Shown here in pieces: positions 50,094 through 59,429 of a stretch of DNA of 64,000 bases. The notes below the pieces were generated by a model. The model was given only the letters and a program-made list of their open reading frames with translations, did no database searches and was not told the DNA's origin. The stretch is from Candidatus Melainabacteria bacterium (GTDB lineage: Bacteria > Cyanobacteriota > Vampirovibrionia > Obscuribacterales > Obscuribacteraceae). The position numbers and the translations under genes were made by a program. Numbering within the stretch: the stretch's first letter is position 1; every line of letters starts with the position of its first letter. The stretch lies in contig CP064963.1 in NCBI GenBank assembly GCA_016699165.1, positions 4,712,001 through 4,776,000 of the forward strand. Direction: 5' to 3'.

Positions 50094-50912
50094 ATGCCTG
50101 ATCCAAATGAGATGGAAATTCCAGAGCACGCTCATGAGCGCTTGAAGCACATGAAGGGGACGGGTGGAAAGCGAGTGCTTTTTACTTCCGACTTATCTGT
50201 AAACGAATTCTTGCTTATTAAAGAAGCTGGATTTGAACCTGCAGGTCTTGTGGTGGGAAGTTCGATTTATCACATTGGTTTTCAATTCCCACGTTTGATG
50301 CAAAACATGGAAATGGATGTTTTAACTCAGGCACTTTATCACGCACGCGAATTAGCAATGACTCGTATGCAAGCTGAAGCGCAAGAATTAGATGCTGACG
50401 GTATTGTCGGGGTTCGCTTACATGTAAAACACATGAGCTGGAATCAAGACCTTGCAGAATTCGTAGCTATAGGAACTGCCGTTTATAACAAAAATGGTGA
50501 TAAGTCTTTTAGAGGTCCAGGTGGTAAGCCATTTACAAGCGATTTATCTGGTCAAGATTTTTGGACGCTGCTTCGCTCAGGTTATAGACCGGTGGGAATG
50601 GTGATGGGTAATTGTGTTTATCACATAGCATACCAAGGCATCGGACAATGGTTCCAGAATATCGGCAAAAACGTAGAGATGACCAATTTTACCCAGGGTC
50701 TTTATGACGCACGCGAGCTTGCTATGGAGCGCATGCAGGTAGAGGCTGAGCAGTGTCATGCCGAAGGTATCGTGGGTGTCAATATTTCGGAAGGCAATTA
50801 TGGTTGGAGCTCGCACGTGCTTGAATTCTTCTCAGTCGGGACTGCCATAGTTCCAATGCGCGAAGATCACCATATTCCAACACCACAACTGGTGATGTCT
50901 GTTAACGACTAA
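50094..50912 (+). CDS. second protein with two YbjQ-like domains
   Basis: The 272 residues hold two tandem domains with the same skeleton as the gene before: FTSDLSVNEFLLIKEAGFEP, LTQALYHARELAMTRMQAEA, DADGIVGVRLHVKHMSW, and FTSDLSGQDFWTLLRSGYRP with CHAEGIVGVNISEGNYGW. The two proteins are paralogues. It starts eight bases after the preceding stop. The end overlaps the convergent gene by 11 bases. Confidence 0.75.
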   Translation: MPDPNEMEIPEHAHERLKHMKGTGGKRVLFTSDLSVNEFLLIKEAGFEPAGLVVGSSIYHIGFQFPRLMQNMEMDVLTQALYHARELAMTRMQAEAQELDADGIVGVRLHVKHMSWNQDLAEFVAIGTAVYNKNGDKSFRGPGGKPFTSDLSGQDFWTLLRSGYRPVGMVMGNCVYHIAYQGIGQWFQNIGKNVEMTNFTQGLYDARELAMERMQVEAEQCHAEGIVGVNISEGNYGWSSHVLEFFSVGTAIVPMREDHHIPTPQLVMSVND

Positions 50913-52488
50913 TTGGTGTAAGATAAACAAAGTCCGAGTCTTCGTGCTGTAATTTATACTGAGCGAAAAGCGGCGCCAGACCTCGTTGTTTGAGAAACTC
51001 AAATAGATTGAATTGCTCGGGCATTTTGTAAGCGCGATCTTTTCTGCACACTATAAGTGGTGGCTTATTTTTTTGAGCGTCTTTCAGAATATTTTTTATC
51101 GCTTCGTCTTCTCTAGCTAAAAGAACTGGCTTAATGCGCTCATTCTTTTTGAGGCTTAGCTCATACTCGCTCATTGTGATTGGAAATAACCACATATAAC
51201 GACAAGCTGGCATAATGTCGTCGTGCGCTGCAAAGGCATACCAGGGGCAAGATGTAGTATCAAGATAAAGCACTTTATCTTTAGCTGAAGCATATTTTCT
51301 GACTACAGGAGCAAAGCGAAAATCCATGGCGCTAGCAACTTTGTTCATCCAGAAAAGTTGAGCAGCAGAGTAAATAACGCAAATAAGTAAGAATAGATTT
51401 CTGATTATTCTGGTTTTAGTATTTTCGCTCAGATTAAAGAGCAAAAACAAATAAGTCAAAGTGCTAAATCCTAGCAGCGGAACGCCGTAGTATGACCAGT
51501 TTTTGGCTTGAATTAGAATTAGTAAAATTGAACTGATAAGCATTAGAAGCAGTGGAAAAGCTAACTGCATTTTTTTGAAATTGACAATTAAAAGAATAAT
51601 TGCAATTAGACTGTAAATTGAAAGTGGCGCCCATAAAGGCGATAGAAAAAAAGGTTTATCGGCATCAAAAGCAGCAAAGCCACTAACCATCATGGGCATG
51701 AGCTGGTCGAAAAAACCAAACTTAATATCGCTTGGTAAAAATAAAAAATGCAGAGCATATGCAAGTCCAGTGAAAATACATGCAATCAATTCTGGACGAA
51801 GCATAAACTTGAGATAGCTTAAGCCGCAATTTTTAGCTGTCCATCCTTCTAGAAATAGTAGAAAAATCAAAAAGTGTGGTTTAAGTGAAAAGCCTATGCC
51901 TGCTACAATTCCAAAAGAAATAGCTAGAGGGTAAAAAAACTTTCCACCTGGAGTTTTGTCTTTTGAGCGTACCAGACAAAAGAAAAAATAAGGTAGAAAA
52001 AGCAAAAAGAAAATATATTCTCGCTGTCCATAATCGAACATCGACATCATGCTCATAAGAGAAATAGAAGCAAAGGCTGGGATAAATAACCGCTTGAGTT
52101 GTGATTGATAGAGAAGCGCTGCCAGACTTGCAGTTACGATTAGGCTCAATGTTAACATGCATATTTGAAACCAGAATACTATGTCACTGCCCATAGTGGC
52201 ATGTAAATAGGCTGGCACCATACTCAAATACATTATCAGTGGAGGATTGGTATCGAAAAAATCCACATATGGTCTTTGCCCAGCCAATAGTAATTGTCCG
52301 CATTGCAGATACAGACCCATATCGCCTGCCATATTTTTGTAATCGGCTATTCGCTGACTAAAATTGACTAAGAGCAAGCCAAAACAGGTCGTGATCCAAG
52401 TAAGCGACTCTATTTTTGGAAGAGAATCGCCAAAATTATTCGAATCGCTTTCACTCCCACTCAAGGGTCCACTGCCAGAATTGCTCAT
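50902..52488 (-). CDS. GT-C type membrane glycosyltransferase
   Basis: The 528-residue protein has about eleven membrane helices. Near residue 55 it has the pattern DMGLYLQCGQLLLAGQRPYV followed by DFFDTNPPLIMYL. This matches the first extracytoplasmic loop of GT-C enzymes (D-x-G-x-Y...DF-x-x-x-PP). Such enzymes use polyprenyl-phosphate sugars outside the membrane. A C-terminal soluble part follows the last helix. I took the ATG at 52488. Its start overlaps the upstream lipoprotein gene by 38 bases. Confidence 0.8.
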   Translation of the reverse strand: MSNSGSGPLSGSESDSNNFGDSLPKIESLTWITTCFGLLLVNFSQRIADYKNMAGDMGLYLQCGQLLLAGQRPYVDFFDTNPPLIMYLSMVPAYLHATMGSDIVFWFQICMLTLSLIVTASLAALLYQSQLKRLFIPAFASISLMSMMSMFDYGQREYIFFLLFLPYFFFCLVRSKDKTPGGKFFYPLAISFGIVAGIGFSLKPHFLIFLLFLEGWTAKNCGLSYLKFMLRPELIACIFTGLAYALHFLFLPSDIKFGFFDQLMPMMVSGFAAFDADKPFFLSPLWAPLSIYSLIAIILLIVNFKKMQLAFPLLLMLISSILLILIQAKNWSYYGVPLLGFSTLTYLFLLFNLSENTKTRIIRNLFLLICVIYSAAQLFWMNKVASAMDFRFAPVVRKYASAKDKVLYLDTTSCPWYAFAAHDDIMPACRYMWLFPITMSEYELSLKKNERIKPVLLAREDEAIKNILKDAQKNKPPLIVCRKDRAYKMPEQFNLFEFLKQRGLAPLFAQYKLQHEDSDFVYLTPISR

Positions 52489-53206
52489 AAGCTTCAAGTG
52501 GCATCGCCACTTGTCCTTCGTATTCGAATGTAGGTGTGCCGTAATTGGTGTTCATATTTGCTTTCTTAAAAAGACTGGCAGGCAAAGTGTATTCGTTTAG
52601 AGCATTGCCACTTTCGTCTCTGAAAGTCACTTTCATGTTGGGATAATCTTGCAAAAAAGTTTTGACATTATTTTCAGGTCCAAGCAAAGCTACTCTTACG
52701 TGCAGCAACCCGTTCATCCATGCGGTTTTGCAGAATGCATCAAGTCCAATTGGTACCACTTGCACAGGCGCGTATGACTTGATTACAGCAGCGCGAGCCA
52801 GTCTATCGGGAGCGTACTGTGAGCTGGCTTGAGTGTTGTTTGCTTGGTTGTTTGAGCTGGAATTTGAATTTTGTCCACCGTTTTGCGGCAGGTATCTTCC
52901 ACGCTTAAACAATAGTGTATTGCCGAAGCTCACTGGAGACTGCTTGGCTGTTTCTTTTGTTTCTTTGGAATCTTTTGAAACTTTTGATTCTTTCGACTTT
53001 TCGCTTTGAGCCTTTGAAACATCGGCTTCAACATCGCCGATAGGATGCGTGTCTATCGAATATTCAAGCTTCGGCGCCTTATCTTTGGCAAGGGAGCCTT
53101 TGACTGAAAAATTGACCTGCTCGGGTGGTTTGACCGAACAGGCGCAGACGCTCATTAAAACAAGCGCGATAGACAATAATTTGTTTCTAGAAAATACTCG
53201 AATCAC
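52451..53206 (-). CDS. lipoprotein
   Basis: A signal peptide with the lipobox SVCACS (MIRVFSRNKLLSIALVLMSV) precedes a Ser/Lys/Glu-rich region (KAQSEKSKESKVSKDSKET) and an Asn/Ser/Gln-rich linker. A C-terminal domain of about 110 residues follows, with VTFRDESGNALNEYTLPAS. The family is not recognised. The last residues overlap the downstream glycosyltransferase start, so the two are coupled and the lipoprotein may help it. Confidence 0.7.
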   Translation of the reverse strand: MIRVFSRNKLLSIALVLMSVCACSVKPPEQVNFSVKGSLAKDKAPKLEYSIDTHPIGDVEADVSKAQSEKSKESKVSKDSKETKETAKQSPVSFGNTLLFKRGRYLPQNGGQNSNSSSNNQANNTQASSQYAPDRLARAAVIKSYAPVQVVPIGLDAFCKTAWMNGLLHVRVALLGPENNVKTFLQDYPNMKVTFRDESGNALNEYTLPASLFKKANMNTNYGTPTFEYEGQVAMPLEAYEQFWQWTLEWE

Positions 53207-53314
53207 AATATAAATATTCTACCCGGGACTATCTTTGGACATTGATAAAGTTTCAAAACGCTGCCACAATGGAAGAATAGACTTATAGAGAGCGACTTTC
53301 GGGATAATTGCCCA

Positions 53315-53845
53315 ATGCTTAAACCAATTATCAAATCCGTCCGTTTATTTGCGCTAGTGGCAATTTTAGCCATCAGTGCAAGTGTGGCGCAGGCGGCGGA
53401 AAAACAGTCGGAGGCATTGAAGACGGCTATCGCCACATATGGACAAGGACAATATGCAAGCGCTCTGGAAAAATTGAACGCTCTTTCGGGAAGCGATGGC
53501 TCAAGTGAGCTTTGTCGGTACTACAAAGGGCTTTGCTATCAGCAAACTAATCAGACTGAAGCTGCTCAAAGAGAATATTACTGGCTTTATAGCAAGGGAC
53601 AAGACGCTACGCTCAAATACAAAGCTTGGCAGGGTCTCAAGTCTGTGGGCGGAATGAAAGCTCAAAATAAGGCTATGAAGGCAAGACCGACTGAATCTTC
53701 CAAAGCAATTAAAACGGCTAAAGCCACAAAAGGTCCTGGCGCAGACGCCTGGATTACCCCTGGTGAAGATTACGGATACTCAGGTCCTCCTCCTACCACA
53801 AGCTTCACGTTTGAGCGTCGTCAAAAGGCTTGCGGTCGCAGATGA
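53315..53845 (+). CDS. secreted TPR protein
   Basis: A signal peptide (SVRLFALVAILAISASVAQA) is followed by a TPR pair (YGQGQYASALEKLNALSGS, LCRYYKGLCYQQTNQTEAAQ) and a Lys/Ala-rich tail ending RRQKACGRR. The 176-residue protein may act as a periplasmic adaptor. It lies ahead of the TadE-like genes, 101 bases upstream, and may belong to that system. Function is unknown. Confidence 0.65.
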   Translation: MLKPIIKSVRLFALVAILAISASVAQAAEKQSEALKTAIATYGQGQYASALEKLNALSGSDGSSELCRYYKGLCYQQTNQTEAAQREYYWLYSKGQDATLKYKAWQGLKSVGGMKAQNKAMKARPTESSKAIKTAKATKGPGADAWITPGEDYGYSGPPPTTSFTFERRQKACGRR

Positions 53846-53945
53846 TGCGGTTCGTCTGGCTTGACAAGTGGGTTGGCAGAACCTAATATGTATTTGATCT
53901 TGGTTTACACTTACTACTGTTCTCTTTTTTATAGAGTTTTCAGTC

Positions 53946-54425
53946 ATGCGTAATTTAATGGCGCACAAATTAAACACAAAGTCGATGCGACAAAACGATG
54001 GCAGTGCTATTACTGAGACTGCGCCGGCCATTTTTATCTTGTTCATCATGATTCTTTTCCCGCTCATAGACTTGATGTATATGGGATTTGCTTACAGTAT
54101 TGTCTGGTATTTGAATCACCTCGAAGTGCGCGAGCTTGCCGTTAGAGTGCCAGCTGAAACCTCTCAAGCACTCAATGAAATAGATACTCAGTTCTTGGGC
54201 GTAGGCATGGCAAAATTTGTAGGACTAACACCAGCTCAAATTCAACACCCATTGCCCAACAAAGCCGTTCGCTCGGGTACGCCCGAAAACGTAACGTTAA
54301 CAACGCGTGCAACGGTCCAACCGTTTTTATCGCTGCCATTCATCATGCCTGTAGCAGGTATCAATCAACCGGTAATCTTTACGGTGACAAGCAATCGGTT
54401 ACAGGAAGAACAGGGTAAAAACTAA
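53946..54425 (+). CDS. TadE-like pilus-assembly protein
   Basis: The N-terminal segment has the TadE pattern GSAITETAPAIF followed by a hydrophobic helix (ILFIMILFPLIDLMYMGF), with a glutamate five residues after the glycine like the pseudopilin motif. The rest (about 120 residues) is an extracytoplasmic domain. Tad minor pilins of this type help assemble Flp pili. A second TadE-like gene follows after 27 bases, and a TadG-like protein lies at 56645-58666. Confidence 0.7.
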   Translation: MRNLMAHKLNTKSMRQNDGSAITETAPAIFILFIMILFPLIDLMYMGFAYSIVWYLNHLEVRELAVRVPAETSQALNEIDTQFLGVGMAKFVGLTPAQIQHPLPNKAVRSGTPENVTLTTRATVQPFLSLPFIMPVAGINQPVIFTVTSNRLQEEQGKN

Positions 54426-54452
54426 CAGGCGTCTAAAAGCGCGAGGTCCAGA

Positions 54453-54860
54453 GTGAAAAGAAAACGTGGTGCAAGCTTGGTTGAGGTGACAGTAGGACTG
54501 TTCATCATCATTCCTTTGTTTTTAGCCATTATTGATCTTTCTGCCATTGTCGTTGGTCAAATAGTCAATGACGCGATGGCTAAGCGTGCGGCAAGAGCCG
54601 CTGCTCATCAAGAAAACGCTGGAGCCGCTGCCACTGCTGCACAAAACGTGGTGTCAGCATATTTGCCCAATGGTATTGTGACGTCTATTTCTGTGGAAAA
54701 GGTTGATTACGACAAAGATAAAAGCGGCAGAGTAGTAGTCGAAACAAAGACCATTATAAATATTCCTGCACCGATTCAAATAGTCTCTATTTTTCAAAAT
54801 GGAAGACCGATGCATGCAAGGGCTACTGAGCCGATTGTGATGTTGACCGCTAATCCCTAG
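54453..54860 (+). CDS. TadE-like protein
   Basis: This 135-residue protein has GASLVEVTVGLFIIIPLFLA followed by IIDLSAIVVGQ, the typical TadE/TadG signature with a conserved glutamate in the helix start. A soluble domain of about 90 residues follows. The start is GTG at 54453. It pairs with the previous gene and is convergent with the TPR gene downstream. Confidence 0.75.
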   Translation: MKRKRGASLVEVTVGLFIIIPLFLAIIDLSAIVVGQIVNDAMAKRAARAAAHQENAGAAATAAQNVVSAYLPNGIVTSISVEKVDYDKDKSGRVVVETKTIINIPAPIQIVSIFQNGRPMHARATEPIVMLTANP

Positions 54861-54874
54861 ATTTATATCTTAGA

Positions 54875-56125
54875 TTATTTTTCCATCAAATCTTTCAGCC
54901 ACATTTTGAACTTGAAAGCCGGATCGTTGCCTACATTTTTGACTCGCATCAACAATCGATATTGATTCGCTGTAATTTCTTGATCGTAAGGAGTTAGTTG
55001 ATTAGCTAGATCGTAGAGATGCAGCGCTTTTTGAAAGTCATGTCTGTGTGTCTCTTCGTCTTGTGCCCATCGAAAAAGACCGCGTGCCAAAAGTGGTGCA
55101 AAGTCTTTGTTCAAACTTTTGCTGTCTTGTACACCTGCTTGATACTTAATGATGGCACTTTCAATTTTGCCTAATCGGTCAAAAACATCACCCATTGAAA
55201 AACGGAAGAATACACGATTTTCGACCGAAGTCATTTGAGTGGCAAATGCTTCTATTAAAGTTTTTGATTTGTTATCGGGAAGATTTTTTAAGCACAATTC
55301 AACTTGTTTTTTTGCTTCGTTGAATTGATGCTGATCTTTGCTGAAACACATCATAGATACCATGCCGGCAAGGAGCGCTTCATCTGGATGATTCAAGCGC
55401 AAATTGTTTCTGGCTATCACGAAAGAAACACCCTCGTGACAGGGATCTACTTCGTATAGTCGCTGAAAGGCGTCCATACCAGCATCAGTTTTGCCTTGAA
55501 GACAAAGGATTTTTCCTTTCATAAAGAGTGCTTTGCGATCTTTGGGATTTCTTCGCAAAGCAATATCCAACGCCTGCATCGCTTCAGTTAGCTTATATTG
55601 GCGAAAACGCATCTCTGCTACAGTGACACTCAACTCTGATACCGCATTAGGTGCGTCTGCTGCTATTTCATAAACTTTCTGAGCAAGGTCGAAGTGTCCA
55701 CCTGATTCAAGCAGCAAAGCCAGTTTGGCAAGACCTGTAGGATCGTTTTTGAGTAAACGAATACACTCGCTCAATTCCTTTTGAGCCTCCATTTCATTCT
55801 TTATTTTCATCAAACTAATTAGTCGATGAAATCGTGCCGAAAGAAAATTGGGATCGATAGCAGCGCTTCTGGAATAAGCATCAACAGCCAGGCTCTCATA
55901 TCCATTTTGTTCGAGATATCGGCCTAACAAATAAGTCAATTCTGCACTTTGTGGATATTTTGCAATCAACGCTTCTAGTTTGACCAGGTCTTTTTCAGCG
56001 AAGGTAAGCGTTTCCGCTTTCTTGCGCAGCAAGTCGTAATCTGGTTTTTCTGCACTTGTGAAAGCTATGGCTGAGGGCAAGCTGAGCGATAGAATCAGAG
56101 CGCTTAGTAAAATTTTTCTGTGCAT
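54875..56125 (-). CDS. secreted TPR protein
   Basis: A signal peptide (LLSALILSLSLPSAIAFTSA) precedes a long run of TPR-type helix pairs (AELTYLLGRYLEQNGYESLA, KLTEAMQALDIALRRNPKDR, GKTDAGMDAFQRLYEVDPC). The 416-residue protein probably sits outside the cytoplasm as a scaffold. It lies four bases after the small secreted protein stop in the same operon. Confidence 0.8.
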   Translation of the reverse strand: MHRKILLSALILSLSLPSAIAFTSAEKPDYDLLRKKAETLTFAEKDLVKLEALIAKYPQSAELTYLLGRYLEQNGYESLAVDAYSRSAAIDPNFLSARFHRLISLMKIKNEMEAQKELSECIRLLKNDPTGLAKLALLLESGGHFDLAQKVYEIAADAPNAVSELSVTVAEMRFRQYKLTEAMQALDIALRRNPKDRKALFMKGKILCLQGKTDAGMDAFQRLYEVDPCHEGVSFVIARNNLRLNHPDEALLAGMVSMMCFSKDQHQFNEAKKQVELCLKNLPDNKSKTLIEAFATQMTSVENRVFFRFSMGDVFDRLGKIESAIIKYQAGVQDSKSLNKDFAPLLARGLFRWAQDEETHRHDFQKALHLYDLANQLTPYDQEITANQYRLLMRVKNVGNDPAFKFKMWLKDLMEK

Positions 56126-56129
56126 TATA

Positions 56130-56579
56130 TTAACGTGCGATCTTACAGCTCATTCTGAGGTCGGTGCGAAAGCCTTGTACATTGCACTCGCTTGCCGAAA
56201 TCGTCACTGAACTGTTGCCTTTGGATGCCTCGTAACTTCTTCCTTTATTTGTGACTGGAGATTTTCTGCCGACCCATTTATAAGCTTTTAGAGCCTCTTC
56301 GTACCACTCAATTACTTGATCAGGAGTTTCACGTACTCTGTAGTGCATTGAAACTGTTGGTCCACCCTTTTTGTTTGGATACATCAAACCACCAACAAAA
56401 AATGTTTGACCAGTGTAACTAGGAACTTCAGGAACGGTTATTGGCGCTTTGAGAAGTTGCCAAAATCCTTCGCCTTTTCCTCCACTTTCGGAGTGTTGAG
56501 CGTTTGAGCCTGGAATGAATTGAAAAATACATCCAAGAGCAACAATTAAGGCGAATGCCATTTTCTTTTGGGCGAGCAT
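56130..56579 (-). CDS. small secreted protein
   Basis: A signal peptide (MAFALIVALGCIFQFIPGSN) is followed by a domain of about 110 residues with VSMHYRVRETPDQVIEWYEE and GNSSVTISASECNVQG. I do not recognise the family, although the R-x-x-x-P-x-x-V-x-x-WYE pattern is like a secreted ligand-binding domain seen beside TPR proteins. Two cysteines may form a disulfide. It is followed by the TPR gene after four bases. Confidence 0.6.
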   Translation of the reverse strand: MLAQKKMAFALIVALGCIFQFIPGSNAQHSESGGKGEGFWQLLKAPITVPEVPSYTGQTFFVGGLMYPNKKGGPTVSMHYRVRETPDQVIEWYEEALKAYKWVGRKSPVTNKGRSYEASKGNSSVTISASECNVQGFRTDLRMSCKIAR

Positions 56580-56644
56580 TTGAAAGTTACTCCAAATAAG
56601 GACTAACTGAGTATATTACAGTGGCGAGCATATTTACAGAGTGC

Positions 56645-58666
56645 TTAGCAGGGGCAGCAGAAGGTACCACCACCATCGGCTCTATTTCTGAATTTGAGTA
56701 CACCCAATATGTTTCTGAATCCAGAAGATGGAGTCCATTCCGACCAGTCTTGACCAGAGGCTTGAGAACCCATTGGACAATCCCAGGGGTGAGGATAACC
56801 GCATTCGCCATCGCAGTTGGTGAGCGCGTCCATATTCACTTGGCGATAATATTTGGATGTCGGACCATCAGGCAAATTCATGCTTGGATTATTTAAATCG
56901 GGCAATGGCCATGGTGGTGTTTGTGTACTCAAGACAAGCTTGTTGTTGTTTGGATTTCGGTAAATGTAGCTAATCTTGTCGAAAGTTACTGTCGATCCCA
57001 ACACACCTGCAATTTGGCCGTTGATATCTTCAGCTTCAGGATTGATTTGATACATATATGTAACCAGTTGCTGAGTCACTTCAGATGCTGAATTGGTCTG
57101 AGCAAGCAGCTGAGCAAGCGTACCTTGAGTGACGTTGGTTAAGCCGCAGTTGCCGTTTTGTGGATAGAGTTTTAGACCTGAATTTGTGCTTTGCGAATTT
57201 ACGTTAGCGCACTCAGCACCAGAAGCTCTTACTGTACAAAGGTCAACGTGATACTTTTCTACTGCCATCAAGTTGCAATCGTTGTTGCTAGTTCCGCCGC
57301 CAGAGCCTTGCCCGTAAAGCGACATGAATTTACCCAGGTTGCATTTTGCACTTGAAGCAGATGTGGCTACAGGCGAGGCACCATTGGTGCAACGAGTAGA
57401 TGAGTTATCGTGGATGAAGCGAATGAAATCAGGATTATTAGCATTTGCAGTCGGGTTAGCGGGAAAGTTACCGAAGCTATCAATACCAGCATTTGCTAGT
57501 CTGTTTGATAATCCGTCTCTGGCATTCTGGTCTCCGCTCATTAAAGCGTCGAAATTGGAATCGACATAATCTTTGATATTTTGCAGAGCACCATTAGAAT
57601 CATCTGAAATCAAACCTGTCGCAGCATCGGGACCCAACACTTCTATATAGTTAGGGTTCATCAATTTGTCTACCCAGATGTCGAAATCACCTTTGGTGAC
57701 ACTACCGCAGAATGAACCTTTGTTGTCTACCACTATGACACCGCGTGGAATTTGAGCTTGCCACACCTTTTTGAGCGAGCCCACAATAGAGCTTGAAAGA
57801 GCTCGAGTACTCATGTTGCTTGCCCTTTGATCTTTGGTCAAGCCAGCTGATTTAAACGAGTTTGGCGGAACGAATTGTGGGATTGGTCCGCGAGGTTGGT
57901 TGGTGACGAAGTTTTTGTCAGACACCAAGTGTGGTGGCTGGGTTGGACGTAGTGGAACGCCCCATAAGGTGCTGCCACCATTAGTGGTCAACTGTTTGTA
58001 ACCAACTAGATAGAGCTTGCCATCAGGACCGCTGATTGCAAAATCATCGATTTTGGGTGGAGTTACTCCAGTTTTATTTAAAATTTGCGCATTAGTTATA
58101 TGTACGTTGGTCGCAGCTCCACGAGCCATGTGCGAAACTTCGTGACTTTGTCCTACGTGAGTGAGATTATTTCCCAGTTGCTCGAACATACGCATAGCGT
58201 GGTTTTGAGCTGTGTCATGAAAATGTTTGTCAAAATTGCCAGAAGTTACAAGCTGGTCATTCAAACGACCAGCAATGCCGTTTACAAGATTCATCATCTG
58301 GCCTGAGTGGCTAGTTGCGTTGCCTGTGTTGAGCACTGCGGCATTGTTTTGAATAAGTAATGCTTGAGCGACTAAGCGATTGTAATAAAGAAGATTGGCT
58401 TCGTTCGTCTCGGGGTCGATTGTGTCGCCAAAAATGTTTTGCTCGTCTCCGTTCTGCAACTTGATTCCAGGATGGCGAAGCACTTGTTTTGCCACGTTGA
58501 GGTTGCCTGAATCTGTGGCGTGCTGTATTTCTTGCCCACCACCAAGTTGCATGATGAGCATAATAAGCCCGACGCCCAAGATGGCTAATACCAGTGTGCT
58601 AACGACTACGAGTCCTAGGACGGCTCCTCGTTTACGTTGCAAATCACGGTTGTAATTCCTGTACAT
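56645..58666 (-). CDS. TadG-like protein with large extracytoplasmic part
   Basis: The N-terminus (QRKRGAVLGLVVVSTLVLAI) and the first mature segment QEIQHATDSGNLNVAKQVL match the TadG/Tad helix with the ALD/ATDS-type continuation. The 673 residues after the start at 58666 are mostly extracytoplasmic, Asn/Ser/Gly-rich and with about 13 cysteines. An ATG at 58693 would add nine residues. TadG-type proteins sit at the cell surface in pilus systems. Upstream lie tandem short direct repeats (58811-58845). Confidence 0.7.
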   Translation of the reverse strand: MYRNYNRDLQRKRGAVLGLVVVSTLVLAILGVGLIMLIMQLGGGQEIQHATDSGNLNVAKQVLRHPGIKLQNGDEQNIFGDTIDPETNEANLLYYNRLVAQALLIQNNAAVLNTGNATSHSGQMMNLVNGIAGRLNDQLVTSGNFDKHFHDTAQNHAMRMFEQLGNNLTHVGQSHEVSHMARGAATNVHITNAQILNKTGVTPPKIDDFAISGPDGKLYLVGYKQLTTNGGSTLWGVPLRPTQPPHLVSDKNFVTNQPRGPIPQFVPPNSFKSAGLTKDQRASNMSTRALSSSIVGSLKKVWQAQIPRGVIVVDNKGSFCGSVTKGDFDIWVDKLMNPNYIEVLGPDAATGLISDDSNGALQNIKDYVDSNFDALMSGDQNARDGLSNRLANAGIDSFGNFPANPTANANNPDFIRFIHDNSSTRCTNGASPVATSASSAKCNLGKFMSLYGQGSGGGTSNNDCNLMAVEKYHVDLCTVRASGAECANVNSQSTNSGLKLYPQNGNCGLTNVTQGTLAQLLAQTNSASEVTQQLVTYMYQINPEAEDINGQIAGVLGSTVTFDKISYIYRNPNNNKLVLSTQTPPWPLPDLNNPSMNLPDGPTSKYYRQVNMDALTNCDGECGYPHPWDCPMGSQASGQDWSEWTPSSGFRNILGVLKFRNRADGGGTFCCPC

Positions 58667-58810
58667 GGCTTGAATCCTCAAGTTCCTGAACAAATAGCGA
58701 CAAATCTAATATATTGCTTCTGCGCAAATAGAGCATTTGTCGCAATAGTAAGTGTATCTAAATTAATTTTAATTTTACCCGTTTTATCTCAATGGTCAAG
58801 CTAAATTAAC

Positions 58811-58845
58811 CTTTCGAGCTTTTCGAGTGGTCACAGTTTGGTCAC
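58811..58845. repeat. tandem short direct repeats upstream of the TadG-like gene
   Basis: TTTCGAG occurs at 58812-58818 and 58821-58827. TGGTCAC occurs at 58828-58834 and again at 58839-58845, an 11-base period close to one helical turn. They lie about 145-180 bases upstream of the TadG-like start, running into the end of the TPR gene. They could be operator half-sites, though the chance of coincidence is not small. Confidence 0.35.
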
Positions 58846-59360
58846 TTTTGCCTCATTTTGCTCTCGATTCGCACTAGATTTTTTCGGGTCGGCTCAACTA
58901 ACGCTCGCTCGACCTTGGTTCTAATTGCCAGAGCTTCTTCAAAATATTGTTTGGCTTTTAAAAGCTCACCCTTCATTTCGGCATTCTCTCCAAGCATGGC
59001 CAAAGTGACAGCCACATGAGGATGGTCTGGACCCAAAACTTTCTTTCTAAGCTCAAGCAAGCGCAGCAACCAGGGCGTAGTATCAGAGCATTTTTTGCCA
59101 GCGCATGCAGATGCAATAACCAGGTTCAACGTTTCTATTAAATAAGGACTATCTTTGCCCTCTTTCATTTCCTGACGCTTCAAAAGTCTTCGAGCCATTT
59201 GATTGGCTTTATCGAAATGCCTGGTTTGATACTCTCTGCGAATACTATCAATCGTGGTGGAGTATTTATTTCCTTGCGCCAGTACGGTACTTACAGATAA
59301 AAGCACAATTAAACTGGCTGATATAAAAGATAATCTTTGCTTTGAGTGCACTGGTATCAA
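58842..59360 (-). CDS. secreted TPR protein (kinesin-light-chain-type repeats)
   Basis: A signal peptide (LSFISASLIVLLSVSTVLAQ) leads into TPRs with the typical VLGPDHPHVAVTLAMLGENA motif and LLKAKQYFEEALAIRTKVE. The 172-residue protein may bind partners outside the cytoplasm. It is divergent from the membrane protein at 59430. Confidence 0.8.
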   Translation of the reverse strand: MIPVHSKQRLSFISASLIVLLSVSTVLAQGNKYSTTIDSIRREYQTRHFDKANQMARRLLKRQEMKEGKDSPYLIETLNLVIASACAGKKCSDTTPWLLRLLELRKKVLGPDHPHVAVTLAMLGENAEMKGELLKAKQYFEEALAIRTKVERALVEPTRKNLVRIESKMRQK

Positions 59361-59400
59361 TAGAATTTGCTTTGTGCTGTGGAATGTACAATTTAATCAA

Positions 59401-59406
59401 TATAAT
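59401..59406 (+). promoter_or_regulatory. possible -10 box (TATAAT) of the 59430 operon
   Basis: A perfect TATAAT sits 24 bases before the start at 59430. No clear -35 box is present at 17 bases (the hexamer reads TGTGGA). It lies in the 69-base divergent gap. Confidence 0.4.
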
Positions 59407-59429
59407 CAATCTATGAGCTGAGGTCTATC

